Positions 49,221 through 59,328 of a stretch of DNA of 64,000 nt are shown one piece after another (within the stretch, counting starts at the first letter, position 1; each line of letters opens with the position of its first letter). The stretch spans positions 1 to 64,000 of the forward strand of contig NZ_JAHHIR010000005.1 in assembly GCF_018678075.1 (NCBI RefSeq), read 5' to 3'. Made by a program: the position numbers and the translations under genes. The notes beneath the pieces were generated by a model. That model was not told the origin of the DNA, did not search any database, and saw only the letters and a list, made by a program, of their open reading frames with translations. The DNA is from Epibacterium ulvae (GTDB lineage: Bacteria; Pseudomonadota; Alphaproteobacteria; Rhodobacterales; Rhodobacteraceae).

Positions 49221-49727
49221 TTAAAACCGAAACCCAGCCGTGACGGACCAGACGTTTTGCGTGTCGGACCCGGCAGCCGTCTCGCTTTGACGGAGCTCGC
49301 CGCTGAATTGCAAATTGGGCGACAACGGCACGGCAATGCCAAGGCTGATGTTGCTGCCATCGGTCTGTAGACGGGTCACGCCATCGGTTTCTTCAAGGCT
49401 CATATAGCCGAGGATGCGGCCAAAATCGTAACCCGCCCGCAATTGGACTGGGGTCGTGGTGGATGCATTGGAGTGTTGATGGTCAAGACGTTCTTGCAGT
49501 CGGTCCAAAGCGGCGCCGTCCTGGTAGCTTTGCATCATCAGCGCGGTGGAAGGCAGCCGACTGCTCTGCTGACGATTGCTCAAAAGATGAACCTGCCCGC
49601 CACCGGGCCAACCCGCACCAAAGAAAAATCCGCGCTGGTCCTCTGCAGTTGCAGACGGAGCCGAAAACGGTATTGCAAAGCTCACGACTGCAGCCGCCCG
49701 AGCCATCCACGTTCTGTAGTGTCCCAT
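49221..49727 (-). CDS. small outer-membrane-like beta protein
   Basis: A 168-residue protein with a signal peptide (MGHYRTWMARAAAVVSFAIP, cleavage probably near ATAE), a Gln/Ser-rich middle, and an alternating strand pattern near the end (ISLGIAVPLSPNLQFSGELRQ; VWSVTAGFRF) with a terminal Phe that fits outer-membrane insertion. Function unknown. ATG 49727 is preferred to 49781 for the signal peptide. Confidence 0.65.
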   Translation of the reverse strand: MGHYRTWMARAAAVVSFAIPFSAPSATAEDQRGFFFGAGWPGGGQVHLLSNRQQSSRLPSTALMMQSYQDGAALDRLQERLDHQHSNASTTTPVQLRAGYDFGRILGYMSLEETDGVTRLQTDGSNISLGIAVPLSPNLQFSGELRQSETAAGSDTQNVWSVTAGFRF

Positions 49728-49933
49728 AGTTGCACCGGCATTTTCAAAAGTGCGCCAAAGCGCCAAACATCCCAGTCTCAACTATGAAACAAGATGCTTA
49801 ATATCTGATTGCCAAAATCTACGGGACTTTAAAGGCTTGCTCACGATCTCGTGTGATAGGAAACATGCGAGCACACGCAAGTATGACCGCTGAATACATC
49901 AACTCCGCTCGGTAAGTTTATGAAAAGCCATTG

Positions 49934-49970
49934 TAAATAAAACCTCCCCTTCATGGAAGAGGAGGTGAGT
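49934..49970 (-). terminator. nrdJ terminator
   Basis: On the minus strand CCTCCTCTTC and GAAGGGGAGG (one mismatch) form a stem with loop CAT, followed by TTTTATTT. Confidence 0.75.
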
Positions 49971-50051
49971 TTCGCTTTTCAGGCTCTTGATTTACACCGC
50001 TCGAAGTTTTTTTGCCTGCGGCCTGAACCGCGCTGAGGGCAAGCGCACTCG

Positions 50052-50098
50052 CCCCAGGAACGGAAAATTCGTGGTCCCCGTTTTGAGCCTGGGGACCA
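50052..50098. other. alternate hairpins downstream of nrdJ
   Basis: CCCCAGG (50052-50058) pairs with CCTGGGG (50088-50094), with inner AACGG/CCGTT; alternatively TGGTCCCC (50072-50079) pairs with GGGGACCA (50091-50098). Both use GGGG at 50091-50094 and are exclusive. Confidence 0.45.
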
Positions 50099-50152
50099 AG
50101 GGCTGCAGGGGCAAGCCGGGTTGAATGGCGCGCCTCTGCTGAGGGTTTCGGG

Positions 50153-53100
50153 TCAGCTGCAGCCAGATGTGCCGCCGCAGGTGTTGCATTTCATGCAGGT
50201 GCCATTGCGCACCAGCGTGTAGTTTCCGCATTCGCCACAGGGGTCGCCCTCGTAGCCCTGCATCTTGGCCTTGGTGCGCGCATCCAGTCCGCTTGCAACA
50301 GGTTGCGAGGTTTCAGGCACCAGAGTTTGCAGCGCCGACACCGGATCGTCGAGATCGGTGACCGAGGCCGGGGATCCCTGGCCGCCACGCAGCACCACCA
50401 GGTCTTGTGGCAGGCGTTTGCGCAGATATCCGGTGGAGGAAATCTGTTTCAGCACTTCCAACGAACGTGTGGCCGCGGTGTCAGAGATTTCGGAAACGTT
50501 CGAGATCCCCTCCTCCTTGTCACCCCGTCCTATATCGTCGAACGACGCCCCTTCGGGTTTCACATGCGCCAGATCGGTGCGGTCCAGATAAGACACCGCC
50601 AATTCGCGGAAGATATAGTCCAGAATCGACGTTGCGTTTTTGATCGAGTCGTTGCCCTGCACCATGCCGGCCGGCTCAAATTTGGTGAAGGTGAACGCAT
50701 CCACGAACTCCTCCAACGGCACGCCGTATTGCAGACCAACCGACACGGCGATGGCAAAGTTGTTCATCATCGCCCGGAAGCCCGCGCCTTCCTTGTGCAT
50801 GTCGATAAAGATCTCACCCAAAGCGCCGTCGCTATATTCACCGGTCCGCAAGTAGACTTTGTGACCGCCAACAACCGCCTTTTGCGTGTAGCCTTTGCGG
50901 CGTTCCGGCATTTTGGTGCGGTGGGATTTCATCACCTCTTTGATGACGATCTTTTCGACCACTTTCTCGGCCAGAACGGTCGCCTTTTGCTGCGGTGTGC
51001 CGGTTTCCAACACTTCGGCTGCATCGTCGTCGTCTTCGACCAGCGCCGACGCCAAAGGTTGGCTGAGTTTGGAGCCATCCCGATAAAGCGCATTGGCTTT
51101 GACACCCAACGACCAGCTGAGCTCATAGGCTTTTTGGCAATCCTCGATCGAGGCGGTATTTGCCATATTGATCGTCTTGGAAATCGCGCCCGAGATAAAG
51201 GACTGTGCCGCCGCCATCATGCAGATATGGCTCTCAACACTCAGATAACGCTTACCTGTTTTGCCACACGGGTTGGCACAGTCAAAGATCGCGTAGTGTT
51301 CGGCGCGCAGGTGCGGCGCCCCTTCCAATGTCATGGTGCCGCAGACATGGTCATTGGCGGCGTCAATCTCAGTCTTGTTAAAGCCAAGGTGTTTGAGCAG
51401 ATCAAAGGTCGGGTCGTTCAGCTTGGCCGATGGGATGCCGAGCACACCGGTGCAGAAATCCTCGCCCAGGGTCCATTGGTTGAACACAAACCGCACGTCA
51501 AAGGCGCTTTCGAGAGCGGCGTCGATCTTGGCCAGCTCACGCGGGCCAAAGCCGTGACCGGTCAGCGAGGTGTGGTTGATCGCCGGCGCATTGCCGATGG
51601 AGCCATGACCCACCGCATAAGAGACGATCTCTTCGATGTGCGACGAGGTATATCCCAGGCCTTCCAGTGCGGCGGGAACCGAGCGGTTGATGATCTTGAA
51701 ATACCCACCACCGGCCAGTTTCTTGAACTTTACCAGGGCAAAGTCAGGCTCGATCCCAGTTGTGTCACAATCCATCACCAGACCGATTGTGCCGGTGGGT
51801 GCAATCACTGTGGTCTGCGCGTTACGATAGCCGTGGCGTTCGCCCAACTCCAGCGCTTCATCCCAAGCGCTCATTGCGTATTCCACCAGACGCGCATCGG
51901 GGCAGTTTTCCAGATCCAGCGGGACCGGTTTGACCGACAGGGCCTCGTAGCCATCGCTTAGGCCGCGTGCGGCGCTGCGGTGGTTGCGGATGACGCGCAG
52001 CATGTGTTTCGCGTTGCGCTCATAGCCCGGAAACGCCCCCAGTTCAGAGGCAACTTCGGCAGAGGTTGCATAAGAAACGCCCGTCATCAGCGCGGTCAGC
52101 GCACCACACAGTGCGCGCCCCTCGTCTGAGTCGTAGCTAAAGCCCATGGTCATCAACAGGCCGCCGATATTGGCATAGCCCAGACCCAGGGTGCGGAAGT
52201 CATAGGACCGCTGCGCGATCTCTTTGGACGGGAACTGCGCCATGGTGACCGAAATCTCAAGCGTCACGGTCCACAAGCGGCAGGCGTGCATGTAATCTTC
52301 GGCCTTGAACTTACCGTCCTCAAGGAAGGTCAGAAGGTTCATCGACGCCAGGTTACAGGCGGTGTCATCCAGGAACATATATTCGGAACACGGGTTTGAT
52401 CCGCGGATCTCACCGTCTTCCGGGCAGGTGTGCCATTCGTTCACTGTGTCGTGGAATTGAATGCCGGGATCTGCACAGGCCCAGGCGGCATGGCCGACCT
52501 TTTCCCACAGATCCCGGGCTTTCACAGTCTTAGACACCGAGCCATCCACGCGGTTGATCAGCTGCCAGTCGGCATCCTTTTCAACCGCGGTCAGGAAGGC
52601 ATTGGTGACCCGGATCGAGTTGTTGGAATTCTGTCCCGATACCGAGCTGTAGGCTTCACTGTCCCAATCGGTGTCATAGGTCGGAAACTCGATGCTGGTG
52701 TAACCCTGTTTGGCATAATCCAGCACGCGTTTGACGTAAGTCTCCGGGATCGCAACCTTTTTGGCTTCACGCACCGCTTTCTTCAGCCCATCGTTCGTCG
52801 CGGGATCGGTTGCGTCAGCCTCGGCGCCGTCCCAGCTGCGGATTGCCTGGAAAATGCCATTCAGCATCTTCTCGTGCATCTTGGATCCCGCAACAATGGA
52901 GGCAACCTTCTGCTCCTCAAGGACCTTCCATTGGATGAAGTCCTCGATATCCGGGTGATCGGCGTCCACGATCACCATCTTCGCTGCTCGACGGGTCGTA
53001 CCGCCAGATTTGATCGCACCGGCGGCGCGATCCCCAATTTTCAAAAAGCCCATCAGGCCGGAAGATTTACCACCCCCCGACAGCGATTCCCCTTCGCCGC

Positions 53101-53794
53101 GCAAGGCAGAGAAGTTGGTGCCGGTGCCCGAGCCATATTTAAACAGGCGCGCTTCGCGCACCCACAGATCCATGATGCCGCCTTCGTTGACCAGATCGTC
53201 AGCCACGGATTGGATGAAACAGGCGTGCGGCTGCGGATGTTCATAGGCGCTGTTGGATTTTGTCAGCTTGCCGGTTTTGAAATCCACATAATGGTGACCT
53301 TGTGCCGGGCCATCGATCCCGTAGGCCCAATGCAGACCGGTGTTGAACCACTGCGGAGAGTTCGGCGCGGCGCGTTGGGTCGCCAGCATATAGCGCATCT
53401 CGTCAAAATAGGCGCGCGCATCGTCCTCGGTGGTGAAATAGCCACCCTTCCAACCCCAATAGGTCCAAGCCCCCGCAAGGCGGTCGAACACTTGTTTGGA
53501 AGAGATCTCGCCGCCCATTTCGATGTCATCGTTGGCAGGGACAGAGCGCCAGAGGAATTCTGGCACGTTCTTTTCACGAATTTTCTTGGTGCGGGCCGGA
53601 ACACCGGCCTTGCGGAAATATTTTTGTGCGATCACATCGCTGGCGACCTGACTCCAAGAGTTTGGCACCTCGATGTCATCAAGACGGAACACGATGGTCC
53701 CATCTGGATTGCGAATTTCGGAAGTAGCAGCGGTGAATTCCAGACCAGCGTAGGCGTCTTCTCCTGCGGTGGTAAACTTCCGTTCGATTTTCAT
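50153..53794 (-). CDS. nrdJ: B12-dependent (class II) ribonucleotide reductase
   Basis: NrdJ reduces ribonucleotides using adenosylcobalamin without oxygen. The 1213-residue protein has [20 protein letters not shown], the substrate region [20 protein letters not shown] with the active Cys, [18 protein letters not shown], and a C-terminal zinc-ribbon CGECGNYTL ... [13 protein letters not shown] that supplies the redox cysteines. Length fits the family. ATG 53794 (MKIERKF) is preferred to 53887. Confidence 0.96.
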   Translation of the reverse strand: MKIERKFTTAGEDAYAGLEFTAATSEIRNPDGTIVFRLDDIEVPNSWSQVASDVIAQKYFRKAGVPARTKKIREKNVPEFLWRSVPANDDIEMGGEISSKQVFDRLAGAWTYWGWKGGYFTTEDDARAYFDEMRYMLATQRAAPNSPQWFNTGLHWAYGIDGPAQGHHYVDFKTGKLTKSNSAYEHPQPHACFIQSVADDLVNEGGIMDLWVREARLFKYGSGTGTNFSALRGEGESLSGGGKSSGLMGFLKIGDRAAGAIKSGGTTRRAAKMVIVDADHPDIEDFIQWKVLEEQKVASIVAGSKMHEKMLNGIFQAIRSWDGAEADATDPATNDGLKKAVREAKKVAIPETYVKRVLDYAKQGYTSIEFPTYDTDWDSEAYSSVSGQNSNNSIRVTNAFLTAVEKDADWQLINRVDGSVSKTVKARDLWEKVGHAAWACADPGIQFHDTVNEWHTCPEDGEIRGSNPCSEYMFLDDTACNLASMNLLTFLEDGKFKAEDYMHACRLWTVTLEISVTMAQFPSKEIAQRSYDFRTLGLGYANIGGLLMTMGFSYDSDEGRALCGALTALMTGVSYATSAEVASELGAFPGYERNAKHMLRVIRNHRSAARGLSDGYEALSVKPVPLDLENCPDARLVEYAMSAWDEALELGERHGYRNAQTTVIAPTGTIGLVMDCDTTGIEPDFALVKFKKLAGGGYFKIINRSVPAALEGLGYTSSHIEEIVSYAVGHGSIGNAPAINHTSLTGHGFGPRELAKIDAALESAFDVRFVFNQWTLGEDFCTGVLGIPSAKLNDPTFDLLKHLGFNKTEIDAANDHVCGTMTLEGAPHLRAEHYAIFDCANPCGKTGKRYLSVESHICMMAAAQSFISGAISKTINMANTASIEDCQKAYELSWSLGVKANALYRDGSKLSQPLASALVEDDDDAAEVLETGTPQQKATVLAEKVVEKIVIKEVMKSHRTKMPERRKGYTQKAVVGGHKVYLRTGEYSDGALGEIFIDMHKEGAGFRAMMNNFAIAVSVGLQYGVPLEEFVDAFTFTKFEPAGMVQGNDSIKNATSILDYIFRELAVSYLDRTDLAHVKPEGASFDDIGRGDKEEGISNVSEISDTAATRSLEVLKQISSTGYLRKRLPQDLVVLRGGQGSPASVTDLDDPVSALQTLVPETSQPVASGLDARTKAKMQGYEGDPCGECGNYTLVRNGTCMKCNTCGGTSGCS

Positions 53795-53992
53795 GTGTAT
53801 CTGCCCCGGCTTTGCAGTTTTCAAATGTTCCTTCGGCACCGGACACAGGCACACAACAGACAAAACACGTCCCCCTCGGCGCACCACGTGCCCCGATTGC
53901 CGTCTTGGCGTTTAAGGATATTGTTTTGAGCGTTCTTGCGGTCGCCCCAGATAGACCTACAAGATCTTGTGCTGCCGCATCCAGTACACACA

Positions 53993-54021
53993 ATTTGACG
54001 TATTTGGACACAATTGGTCAA
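53993..54021 (-). promoter_or_regulatory. predicted nrdJ promoter with repeated ATTGTGT
   Basis: On the minus strand TTGACC (54016-54021) and TCAAAT (53993-53998) are 17 bases apart. ATTGTGT occurs twice, at 54008-54014 and 53988-53994, exactly 20 bases apart, flanking the -10. It resembles one arm of an NrdR box. Confidence 0.5.
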
Positions 54022-54391
54022 CGCCAAATTTACCGACTTAAGTACCTCTTTTCTATTGACGCGCAATTCCGGTCATCAGAGGCCCTTAAGGATGTGATTC
54101 ACTCACCGTTAAAAATAAATATCTTAACCATTCCTTTGCGCTGCAACGCGGAATTTCTTTGCCATTCCTTTTCAAGGCTTTGGCGAGTTTTGTTAAGAAT
54201 TCAGTCGGTTAACTTGCTGCGTGCGCAAAGGAGAGTTCGTCGTGGGCTGCGCAATTTATACGCAAAACGCATACCGCGAACACAACTGTACCTGAGACGA
54301 AATTATACGCAGGTTTGACGCTTGGCACCTACCGCATCTCACAGCCACCGTGCCAATCGTTGAGCGAAAGATGCCTAAACAGGCCACTTCA

Positions 54392-54407
54392 TTAACAAGC
54401 CGTTAAC
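54392..54407. promoter_or_regulatory. CtrA-type site near tRNA-Pro
   Basis: TTAACAAGCCGTTAAC is an exact TTAA-N7-TTAAC. Its target is not clear: tRNA-Pro ends 83 bases to the right on the minus strand, and nothing on the plus strand begins nearby. Confidence 0.55.
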
Positions 54408-54489
54408 GCGAGGCCCACCTACATCTAGTAGGTTAATCTTCGTAAATGAAGGAAACGGTCCCCCAACCACATGTCTCCCGAAGGAAAAG

Positions 54490-54566
54490 TGGTCGGGGCG
54501 GCGAGATTCGAACTCACGACCCCCTGTACCCAAAACAGGTGCGCTACCAGACTGCGCCACGCCCCG
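54490..54566 (-). tRNA. tRNA-Pro(TGG)
   Basis: Acceptor CGGGGCG pairs with CGCCCCG; anticodon loop TTTGGGT gives TGG; T-loop TTCGAAT; CCA encoded. 77 bases. Confidence 0.95.
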
Positions 54567-54610
54567 GACCGTTCGCACTCTCTAACGGTGCCGAACGGGA
54601 TTGAAAAGCC

Positions 54611-55042
54611 CTAACATGGCCAAATCGGAGAAGAATTTGAAAAAACTTTGTGGCGCAGCGCGTCACCCACCGAAATCCCATATTGGCGCGACAATCCGCC
54701 GTTGATTTCCAGCACAGCAAAGACCTGATCGCCGCCAGGAATCGCCGTGAGGTCGCCGGGAATCGCATTTTCATGAATATGGGTGATTTCCCCGTCTTCC
54801 TCGACAAACAACATGTCCAATGGAATCAGGGTGTTCTTCATCCAGAACGCAGCGCGTTGCGGATACTCATAAACAAAGAGCATGCCCGCTCCGCGTGGCA
54901 TGCTCTCTCTAAACATCAAACCTTGGGATCGTTCTTGTGGGGTGTCGGCGAGTTCGACAGAAAACGAGATCTGTCCAAAATCGCCCTTGAGCTCCACCCG
55001 ATCATCCCGACATTCCGCCTGGGCCGCACCAGCGCTGATCAT
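54611..55042 (-). CDS. DUF192 family protein (start uncertain)
   Basis: The core ELADTPQERSQGLMFRESMP, GMLFVYEYPQRAAFWMKNTL, IPLDMLFVEEDG and FAVLEINGGLSRQYGI is the DUF192 fold, usually exported. A hydrophobic segment WGAICVAMISAGAAQA before AECRDD looks like a signal peptide, but the only ATG in it is at 55042, inside the segment; a CTG at 55090 could give a fuller signal but overlaps the cold-shock gene. DUF192 genes often follow cold-shock genes in this group. Confidence 0.8.
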   Translation of the reverse strand: MISAGAAQAECRDDRVELKGDFGQISFSVELADTPQERSQGLMFRESMPRGAGMLFVYEYPQRAAFWMKNTLIPLDMLFVEEDGEITHIHENAIPGDLTAIPGGDQVFAVLEINGGLSRQYGISVGDALRHKVFSNSSPIWPC

Positions 55043-55076
55043 GGCGACGCAAATCGCGCCCCATGTAACGGACCTA

Positions 55077-55607
55077 TCAGATAACGGCAGCTTCCCAGGC
55101 CAGAACCTCGACCGCCATACGGCCGCGTTTGCCTTCGATGACGCGCATTGCAAGCGCTTCACCGGGTTGAAGGTCCGCAAGGCCGGACTGGCGCAGAACT
55201 TCAACATGGAGGAAAACGTCTTCGGAGCGTCCAAATACATTGGCAAAACCAAATCCTTTGCCCTTATCGAACCATTTGACACGTGCGGCTTCCATGGGCT
55301 GGGAATTAACTTCCGACATGTCGAGATCAGCAAAATCGCTGAGCACTGGCATATCTTCCCGTTTTGGCGGTTCGATCTCAAGCACTTCTACCGCCTGCAC
55401 CCCACGTGCGGTGCCGTGCGCGATCAATTTAACAACAGCGCCGTCTGCGACAGAGCTTTGTCCAAAATTTCGTAGCACATTTATATGCAGCAGGATGTCA
55501 GGCCCACCTTCGTCAGATAAGATGAAGCCATAGCCCTTGGTCGGGTCAAACCATTTGACCACACCGCGTACGGTTTGCATGCTGCTCAGGTTAACGTCTT
55601 CAGCCAC
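55077..55607 (-). CDS. double cold-shock domain protein
   Basis: A 176-residue protein with two OB-fold cold-shock domains: GVVKWFDPTKGYGFILSDEG and RVKWFDKGKGFGFANVF. RNP1-like KGYGFI and KGFGFA, and RNP2-like DILLHINVL and DVFLHVEVL, are kept in both. Single-stranded nucleic-acid binding is expected. The GTG start at 55607 has GGTGGA before it; ATG 55580 is possible. Confidence 0.92.
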   Translation of the reverse strand: MAEDVNLSSMQTVRGVVKWFDPTKGYGFILSDEGGPDILLHINVLRNFGQSSVADGAVVKLIAHGTARGVQAVEVLEIEPPKREDMPVLSDFADLDMSEVNSQPMEAARVKWFDKGKGFGFANVFGRSEDVFLHVEVLRQSGLADLQPGEALAMRVIEGKRGRMAVEVLAWEAAVI

Positions 55608-55730
55608 CGGAAATCCACCAATCGTTTTTAAAAGTGTTTTTTTGCGATTTTCTGATGCTTCAATTGGTCTGACATTTGCAAGGACAAATTTTGATCAGAT
55701 GTCCTAAAATGGAAATTCCACACAAAATTG

Positions 55731-56336
55731 TTACGGGGATAAACGCTGGACTGACCAAGATTGCTCAATTTCTGCCCGAACCCATTGGAACCGATCGTGG
55801 AGCCGGAAATCGCCATCGGCCCAAAATTCAACCTCGAGTGGTGAGATTCGGAAGCCACCCCAGAATGGGGGACGATTGGGCGCGGTCCCTTTGGTTGCCG
55901 TGACCTTGGCCACCTCTGCCATCAATGCAGCACGGCTCGACAAAGGTTGCGATTGTTGCGACGCCCAGGCACCCAGACGGCTTTTGAGCGAGCGCGAGGC
56001 GAAATAGGCATCCGCCTTGTCACCATCTTCGCGTTCGACAATGCCGCGGACCCGGATCTGGCGCCGCAGGGATTTCCAATGCATCACAAATGCGGCCTTT
56101 CCCGAGGCCTCGATCTCAATCGCTTTGGCGCTGCCGTAGTTGGTATAAAAGACAAAGCCCGCGTCCTCGATCTCTTTCAACAGGACCATGCGCACATTTG
56201 GCATGCCGTCGCTGTCAACGGTGGACAGTGCTATGGCGCTGGGGTCGTTGATTTCGCTCTGTTCCGCTTCTGCCAGCCAGCGCCGCGCGATAACAAAGGG
56301 GTCGTCCCCAGAGAAAAGTTCACTTCGATCAGACAT
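55731..56336 (-). CDS. pdxH: pyridoxamine 5'-phosphate oxidase
   Basis: PdxH makes pyridoxal 5'-phosphate with FMN. The 201-residue protein has [47 protein letters not shown] and the C-terminal [15 protein letters not shown]. Length is normal. A PLP supply for the desulfurases and aminotransferase is a plausible link. Confidence 0.95.
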   Translation of the reverse strand: MSDRSELFSGDDPFVIARRWLAEAEQSEINDPSAIALSTVDSDGMPNVRMVLLKEIEDAGFVFYTNYGSAKAIEIEASGKAAFVMHWKSLRRQIRVRGIVEREDGDKADAYFASRSLKSRLGAWASQQSQPLSSRAALMAEVAKVTATKGTAPNRPPFWGGFRISPLEVEFWADGDFRLHDRFQWVRAEIEQSWSVQRLSP

Positions 56337-56491
56337 ATGCCCGCTATCCTTGCCGGAAAATTCGCTTTACGGGTAATTTAGGGGTGCAGTTTGTCAACCA
56401 CAACCACCTGCGATGACCGGTCACCACTTGAAGCAGCCGCGTTGACATAATAAACACCACCTAATCACGTGACCACAGGCGGAGAACCTGC

Positions 56492-57298
56492 ATGTCTAGT
56501 CAACTCATGACTGGTAAACGCGGCCTAATTATGGGCCTTGCCAACGACAAATCAATTGCTTGGGGCATTGCAAAAGCCTGCGCCGAGGCCGGCGCAGAGC
56601 TGGCATTTTCCTATCAGGGCGATGCCCTGAAAAAGCGGGTGGATCCGCTTGCAGCGCAGCTCGGCAGTGAAATTGTATTGCCCTGCGATGTCTCAGATGA
56701 AGCATCGGTCGATGCTTTGTTTGCCGCACTAGAAGAGAAATGGGGCAAACTGGACTTTGTTGTTCATGCCATCGGTTTTTCGGACAAGAACGAGCTGCGC
56801 GGTCGCTATGTCGACACCAGCCGCGAAAACTTTGCCATGACCATGGATATCTCGGTCTACTCCTTCACTTCGGTGATGAAGCGGGCGGAAAAGATGATGT
56901 CCGAGGGTGGCAGCGCGCTGACGCTGACCTACTACGGTGCCGAACAGGTTATGCCGCATTATAATGTCATGGGTGTTGCCAAGGCCGCGCTTGAGGCATC
57001 GGTGAAGTATCTGGCCGAAGATCTGGGCAAAGACGGGATCCGCGTAAACGCGATTTCCGCTGGTCCGATCAAAACCCTGGCGGCCTCCGGTATCGGCGAC
57101 TTCCGCTATATCATGAAATGGAACGAGCATAACTCGCCGCTGCGCCGCAACGTCACCACCGAAGATGTGGGCAAATCCGCTCTCTATCTCTTGTCGGACC
57201 TCGGCTCCGGTGTCACGGGTGAGAACTTGCACGTGGATGCAGGCTATCACGTGGTTGGGATGAAAGCGGTCGACGCACCGGATATGTCCAAGGCCTAA
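56492..57298 (+). CDS. fabI: enoyl-ACP reductase FabI
   Basis: FabI performs the last step of fatty-acid elongation with NADH. The 268-residue SDR protein has the N-terminal GLANDKSIAWGIAKA NAD-binding loop and Y157...K164 (Y-x6-K) in PHYNVMGVAKAALE; Y147 is also present. IKTLAASGI follows. Triclosan-contact residues look standard. It is followed by gpt after 75 bases. Confidence 0.97.
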   Translation: MSSQLMTGKRGLIMGLANDKSIAWGIAKACAEAGAELAFSYQGDALKKRVDPLAAQLGSEIVLPCDVSDEASVDALFAALEEKWGKLDFVVHAIGFSDKNELRGRYVDTSRENFAMTMDISVYSFTSVMKRAEKMMSEGGSALTLTYYGAEQVMPHYNVMGVAKAALEASVKYLAEDLGKDGIRVNAISAGPIKTLAASGIGDFRYIMKWNEHNSPLRRNVTTEDVGKSALYLLSDLGSGVTGENLHVDAGYHVVGMKAVDAPDMSKA

Positions 57299-57373
57299 AC
57301 CAAGAATTGCGGCAGGAGGTCCCCGTGGCCCCTGCCCTTTTTCAGCGCCTGCGGGCGGTACAGGAGCAACGTT

Positions 57374-57877
57374 ATGACAGACCGTCTTCCACACGAAAAA
57401 GGTTTTCATATCAGCTGGGATCAAATCCATCGCGATAGTCGCGCGCTTGCGTGGCGGCTGGATGGTCAGGGTCCTGACGGTGGCGCATGGCGCGCCGTTG
57501 TGGCGATCACCCGTGGTGGCATGGCGCCGGCGATGATTGTCAGCCGCGAGCTGGACATTCGCACCGTGGATACCATCAGTGTCAAATCCTATCACCATCA
57601 GGATCAGGGCAACGCGCAGGTGCTCAAAGCACCTGACGCGGAGCTGATGAAGGACGGCGAAGGCGTCTTGGTCATCGACGATCTGGTCGACAGCGGCAAA
57701 ACGCTGGAACTGGTGCGCGAGATGTATCCAAAAGCGCATTTCGCAACCGTCTACGCCAAACCCAAAGGCCGCCCACAGGTGGATACGTTCATCACCGAGG
57801 TGAGCCAGGACACATGGATCTTCTTCCCCTGGGACATGGCGCTGCAATATGTGGAGCCCTATCGCGGCACAGATTGA
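57374..57877 (+). CDS. gpt: xanthine-guanine phosphoribosyltransferase
   Basis: Gpt salvages xanthine and guanine with PRPP. The 167-residue protein has the PRPP loop [24 protein letters not shown] and WIFFPWDM. The C-terminal residues [13 protein letters not shown] are typical. A rho-independent terminator follows. Confidence 0.94.
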   Translation: MTDRLPHEKGFHISWDQIHRDSRALAWRLDGQGPDGGAWRAVVAITRGGMAPAMIVSRELDIRTVDTISVKSYHHQDQGNAQVLKAPDAELMKDGEGVLVIDDLVDSGKTLELVREMYPKAHFATVYAKPKGRPQVDTFITEVSQDTWIFFPWDMALQYVEPYRGTD

Positions 57878-57895
57878 GACCCGGTCTGAAATCGC

Positions 57896-57928
57896 AAGGC
57901 GCTCCTGTTTGGGGGCGCTTTTTTTATT
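57896..57928 (+). terminator. gpt terminator
   Basis: AAGGCGCTCC and GGGGCGCTTT form a 10-bp stem (two G-T pairs) with a TGTTTG loop, followed by a T-rich run. Confidence 0.85.
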
Positions 57929-57974
57929 TGCGTGACTTTTGAAACGCGCCATCTTTTTGACGGAGACCTCTGAC

Positions 57975-59159
57975 ATGGCAACGCCGCGCACCCAACGCAC
58001 TTTTTCTTCACCCATTGTCGAATCGCGTCGCTGGCTCGAAGGCGTCACTTTCTCGGCAGAGCGGCCTTTGCTGAACCTCAGCCAGGCCGCACCAGCCGAT
58101 ATCCCACCCGAAGCGCTGCGTCAGGTCATGGCGGAGGCCGCGTTACATGACACCAGCGCACATTTGTATGGGGCGGTTTTGGGCCGCGATGCGCTGCGCG
58201 TGGCTCTCGCAACCCAAATCAGCAACCGTTACGACGGGTCGGTTTTACCGGCTCACGTGGGCATCACGTCAGGTGCCAATCAAGCCTTCGCTGCCACCAT
58301 CGCCAGCCTCTGCGATGAAGGGGACGAAGTCATTCTGCCGACGCCCTGGTACTTCAACCACAAGATGGCGCTCGATTTAGCCGGTGTCAGCGCCGTGCCG
58401 CTGCCAGTGGGCGCGGGCATGTTGCCAGACGTAGTTGATGCCGAACAGCGGATCACATCGAAAACCCGCGCCATGGTTTTGATCACGCCCAACAACCCCT
58501 GCGGTGTGGAGTATCCCGAGGGGTTGGTAGAGACCTTCTTTGATCTGGCCAAGCGACACAACTTGGCGCTGATCCTGGATGAGACCTACCGCGACTTTGA
58601 TCTACGTGAAGGCGCGCCCCATAAATTGTTTCAAAAAACTGAATGGGACCAAAATCTTATCCACCTCTATTCCTTTTCCAAAGCCTATCGTCTGACAGGC
58701 CACCGGGTTGGCGCGATTGTAACTGGGGCGCTTAAATTGTTCGAAATCGAAAAGTTCCTGGACACTCATACGATCTGCCCCAGTCAAATCGGTCAGATCG
58801 CCGCGACCTGGGGGATCGAGAACCTGTCAGACTGGCTGGCGGGCGAACGGGCCGAAATCCTGTCGCGCCGCGCCGCCATAGAAAACGGTTTTTCGGTCCT
58901 GGCAGAGCGCGGATGGAAACTGTTGGGCAGTGGCGCCTATTTTGCTTATGTGGAACATCCTTTCCCGCAAACGGCGGATGATTTGGCGAAACAGCTGATC
59001 CATGACTGCGGTGTCTTGATGCTGCCGGGCACAATGTTCACGCCATCGGATGATCCAAGCGGCGCGCGCCAGTTCCGGATTGCATTTGCCAATGTCGACG
59101 CGTCAGGAATTGCGGAGCTGTTTGATCGCCTCGCCGCTTGGACGCCCGAGGGGCCGTAA
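57975..59159 (+). CDS. class I/II aminotransferase
   Basis: A 394-residue PLP enzyme with LILDETYRDFD, and the Schiff-base lysine in LYSFSKAYRLTGHRVG; TPNNPCGVEYP is conserved. Substrate cannot be fixed; aspartate or aromatic amino acids are usual. GGAG 8 bases before ATG 57975 sets the start; an ATG at 57939 is upstream. Confidence 0.9.
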   Translation: MATPRTQRTFSSPIVESRRWLEGVTFSAERPLLNLSQAAPADIPPEALRQVMAEAALHDTSAHLYGAVLGRDALRVALATQISNRYDGSVLPAHVGITSGANQAFAATIASLCDEGDEVILPTPWYFNHKMALDLAGVSAVPLPVGAGMLPDVVDAEQRITSKTRAMVLITPNNPCGVEYPEGLVETFFDLAKRHNLALILDETYRDFDLREGAPHKLFQKTEWDQNLIHLYSFSKAYRLTGHRVGAIVTGALKLFEIEKFLDTHTICPSQIGQIAATWGIENLSDWLAGERAEILSRRAAIENGFSVLAERGWKLLGSGAYFAYVEHPFPQTADDLAKQLIHDCGVLMLPGTMFTPSDDPSGARQFRIAFANVDASGIAELFDRLAAWTPEGP

Positions 59160-59328
59160 TTTCGGTGATCTGACTTAACAGTTTCCATCGCGAAGCCTCG
59201 CGCGACCTTGCTCCCTCGACTGTGGCAGCGTATTCAGGTCCGCGAACGATAGATGTGCGATCAAACCCCGCGTGATGCGCCGGGGCAAAATCGCACAAAA
59301 CAGGACTTTGGCCATCAGGGCGGCAGGC

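Larger units (their letters stand above)
49728..50152. other. gene-free region between OMP-like gene and nrdJ
   Basis: No convincing gene. It holds the nrdJ terminator (49934-49970), the alternate hairpins (50052-50098) and 170 bases 5' of the OMP-like gene with no clear promoter. Confidence 0.6.
53795..54489. other. 695-base gene-poor region upstream of nrdJ
   Basis: No gene of normal size. It holds the predicted nrdJ promoter (53993-54021), two TTAA pairs with 11-12-base spacers (54111-54129, 54193-54213), a 17-codon GTG ORF with AAAGGAG (54242-54295), TATAAT and TATAAA boxes on the minus strand near 54302 and 54261 and the exact CtrA-type site 54392-54407. No cobalamin riboswitch was seen. 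Confidence 0.6.

Noticed and set aside
53795-53987. Cobalamin riboswitch before nrdJ
   Set aside because: The B12-box GCCACTG and its stem were not found in the 200 bases upstream of the start.
56442-56447. TTGACA as a fabI -35
   Set aside because: It is perfect, but no acceptable -10 lies 16-18 bases downstream.
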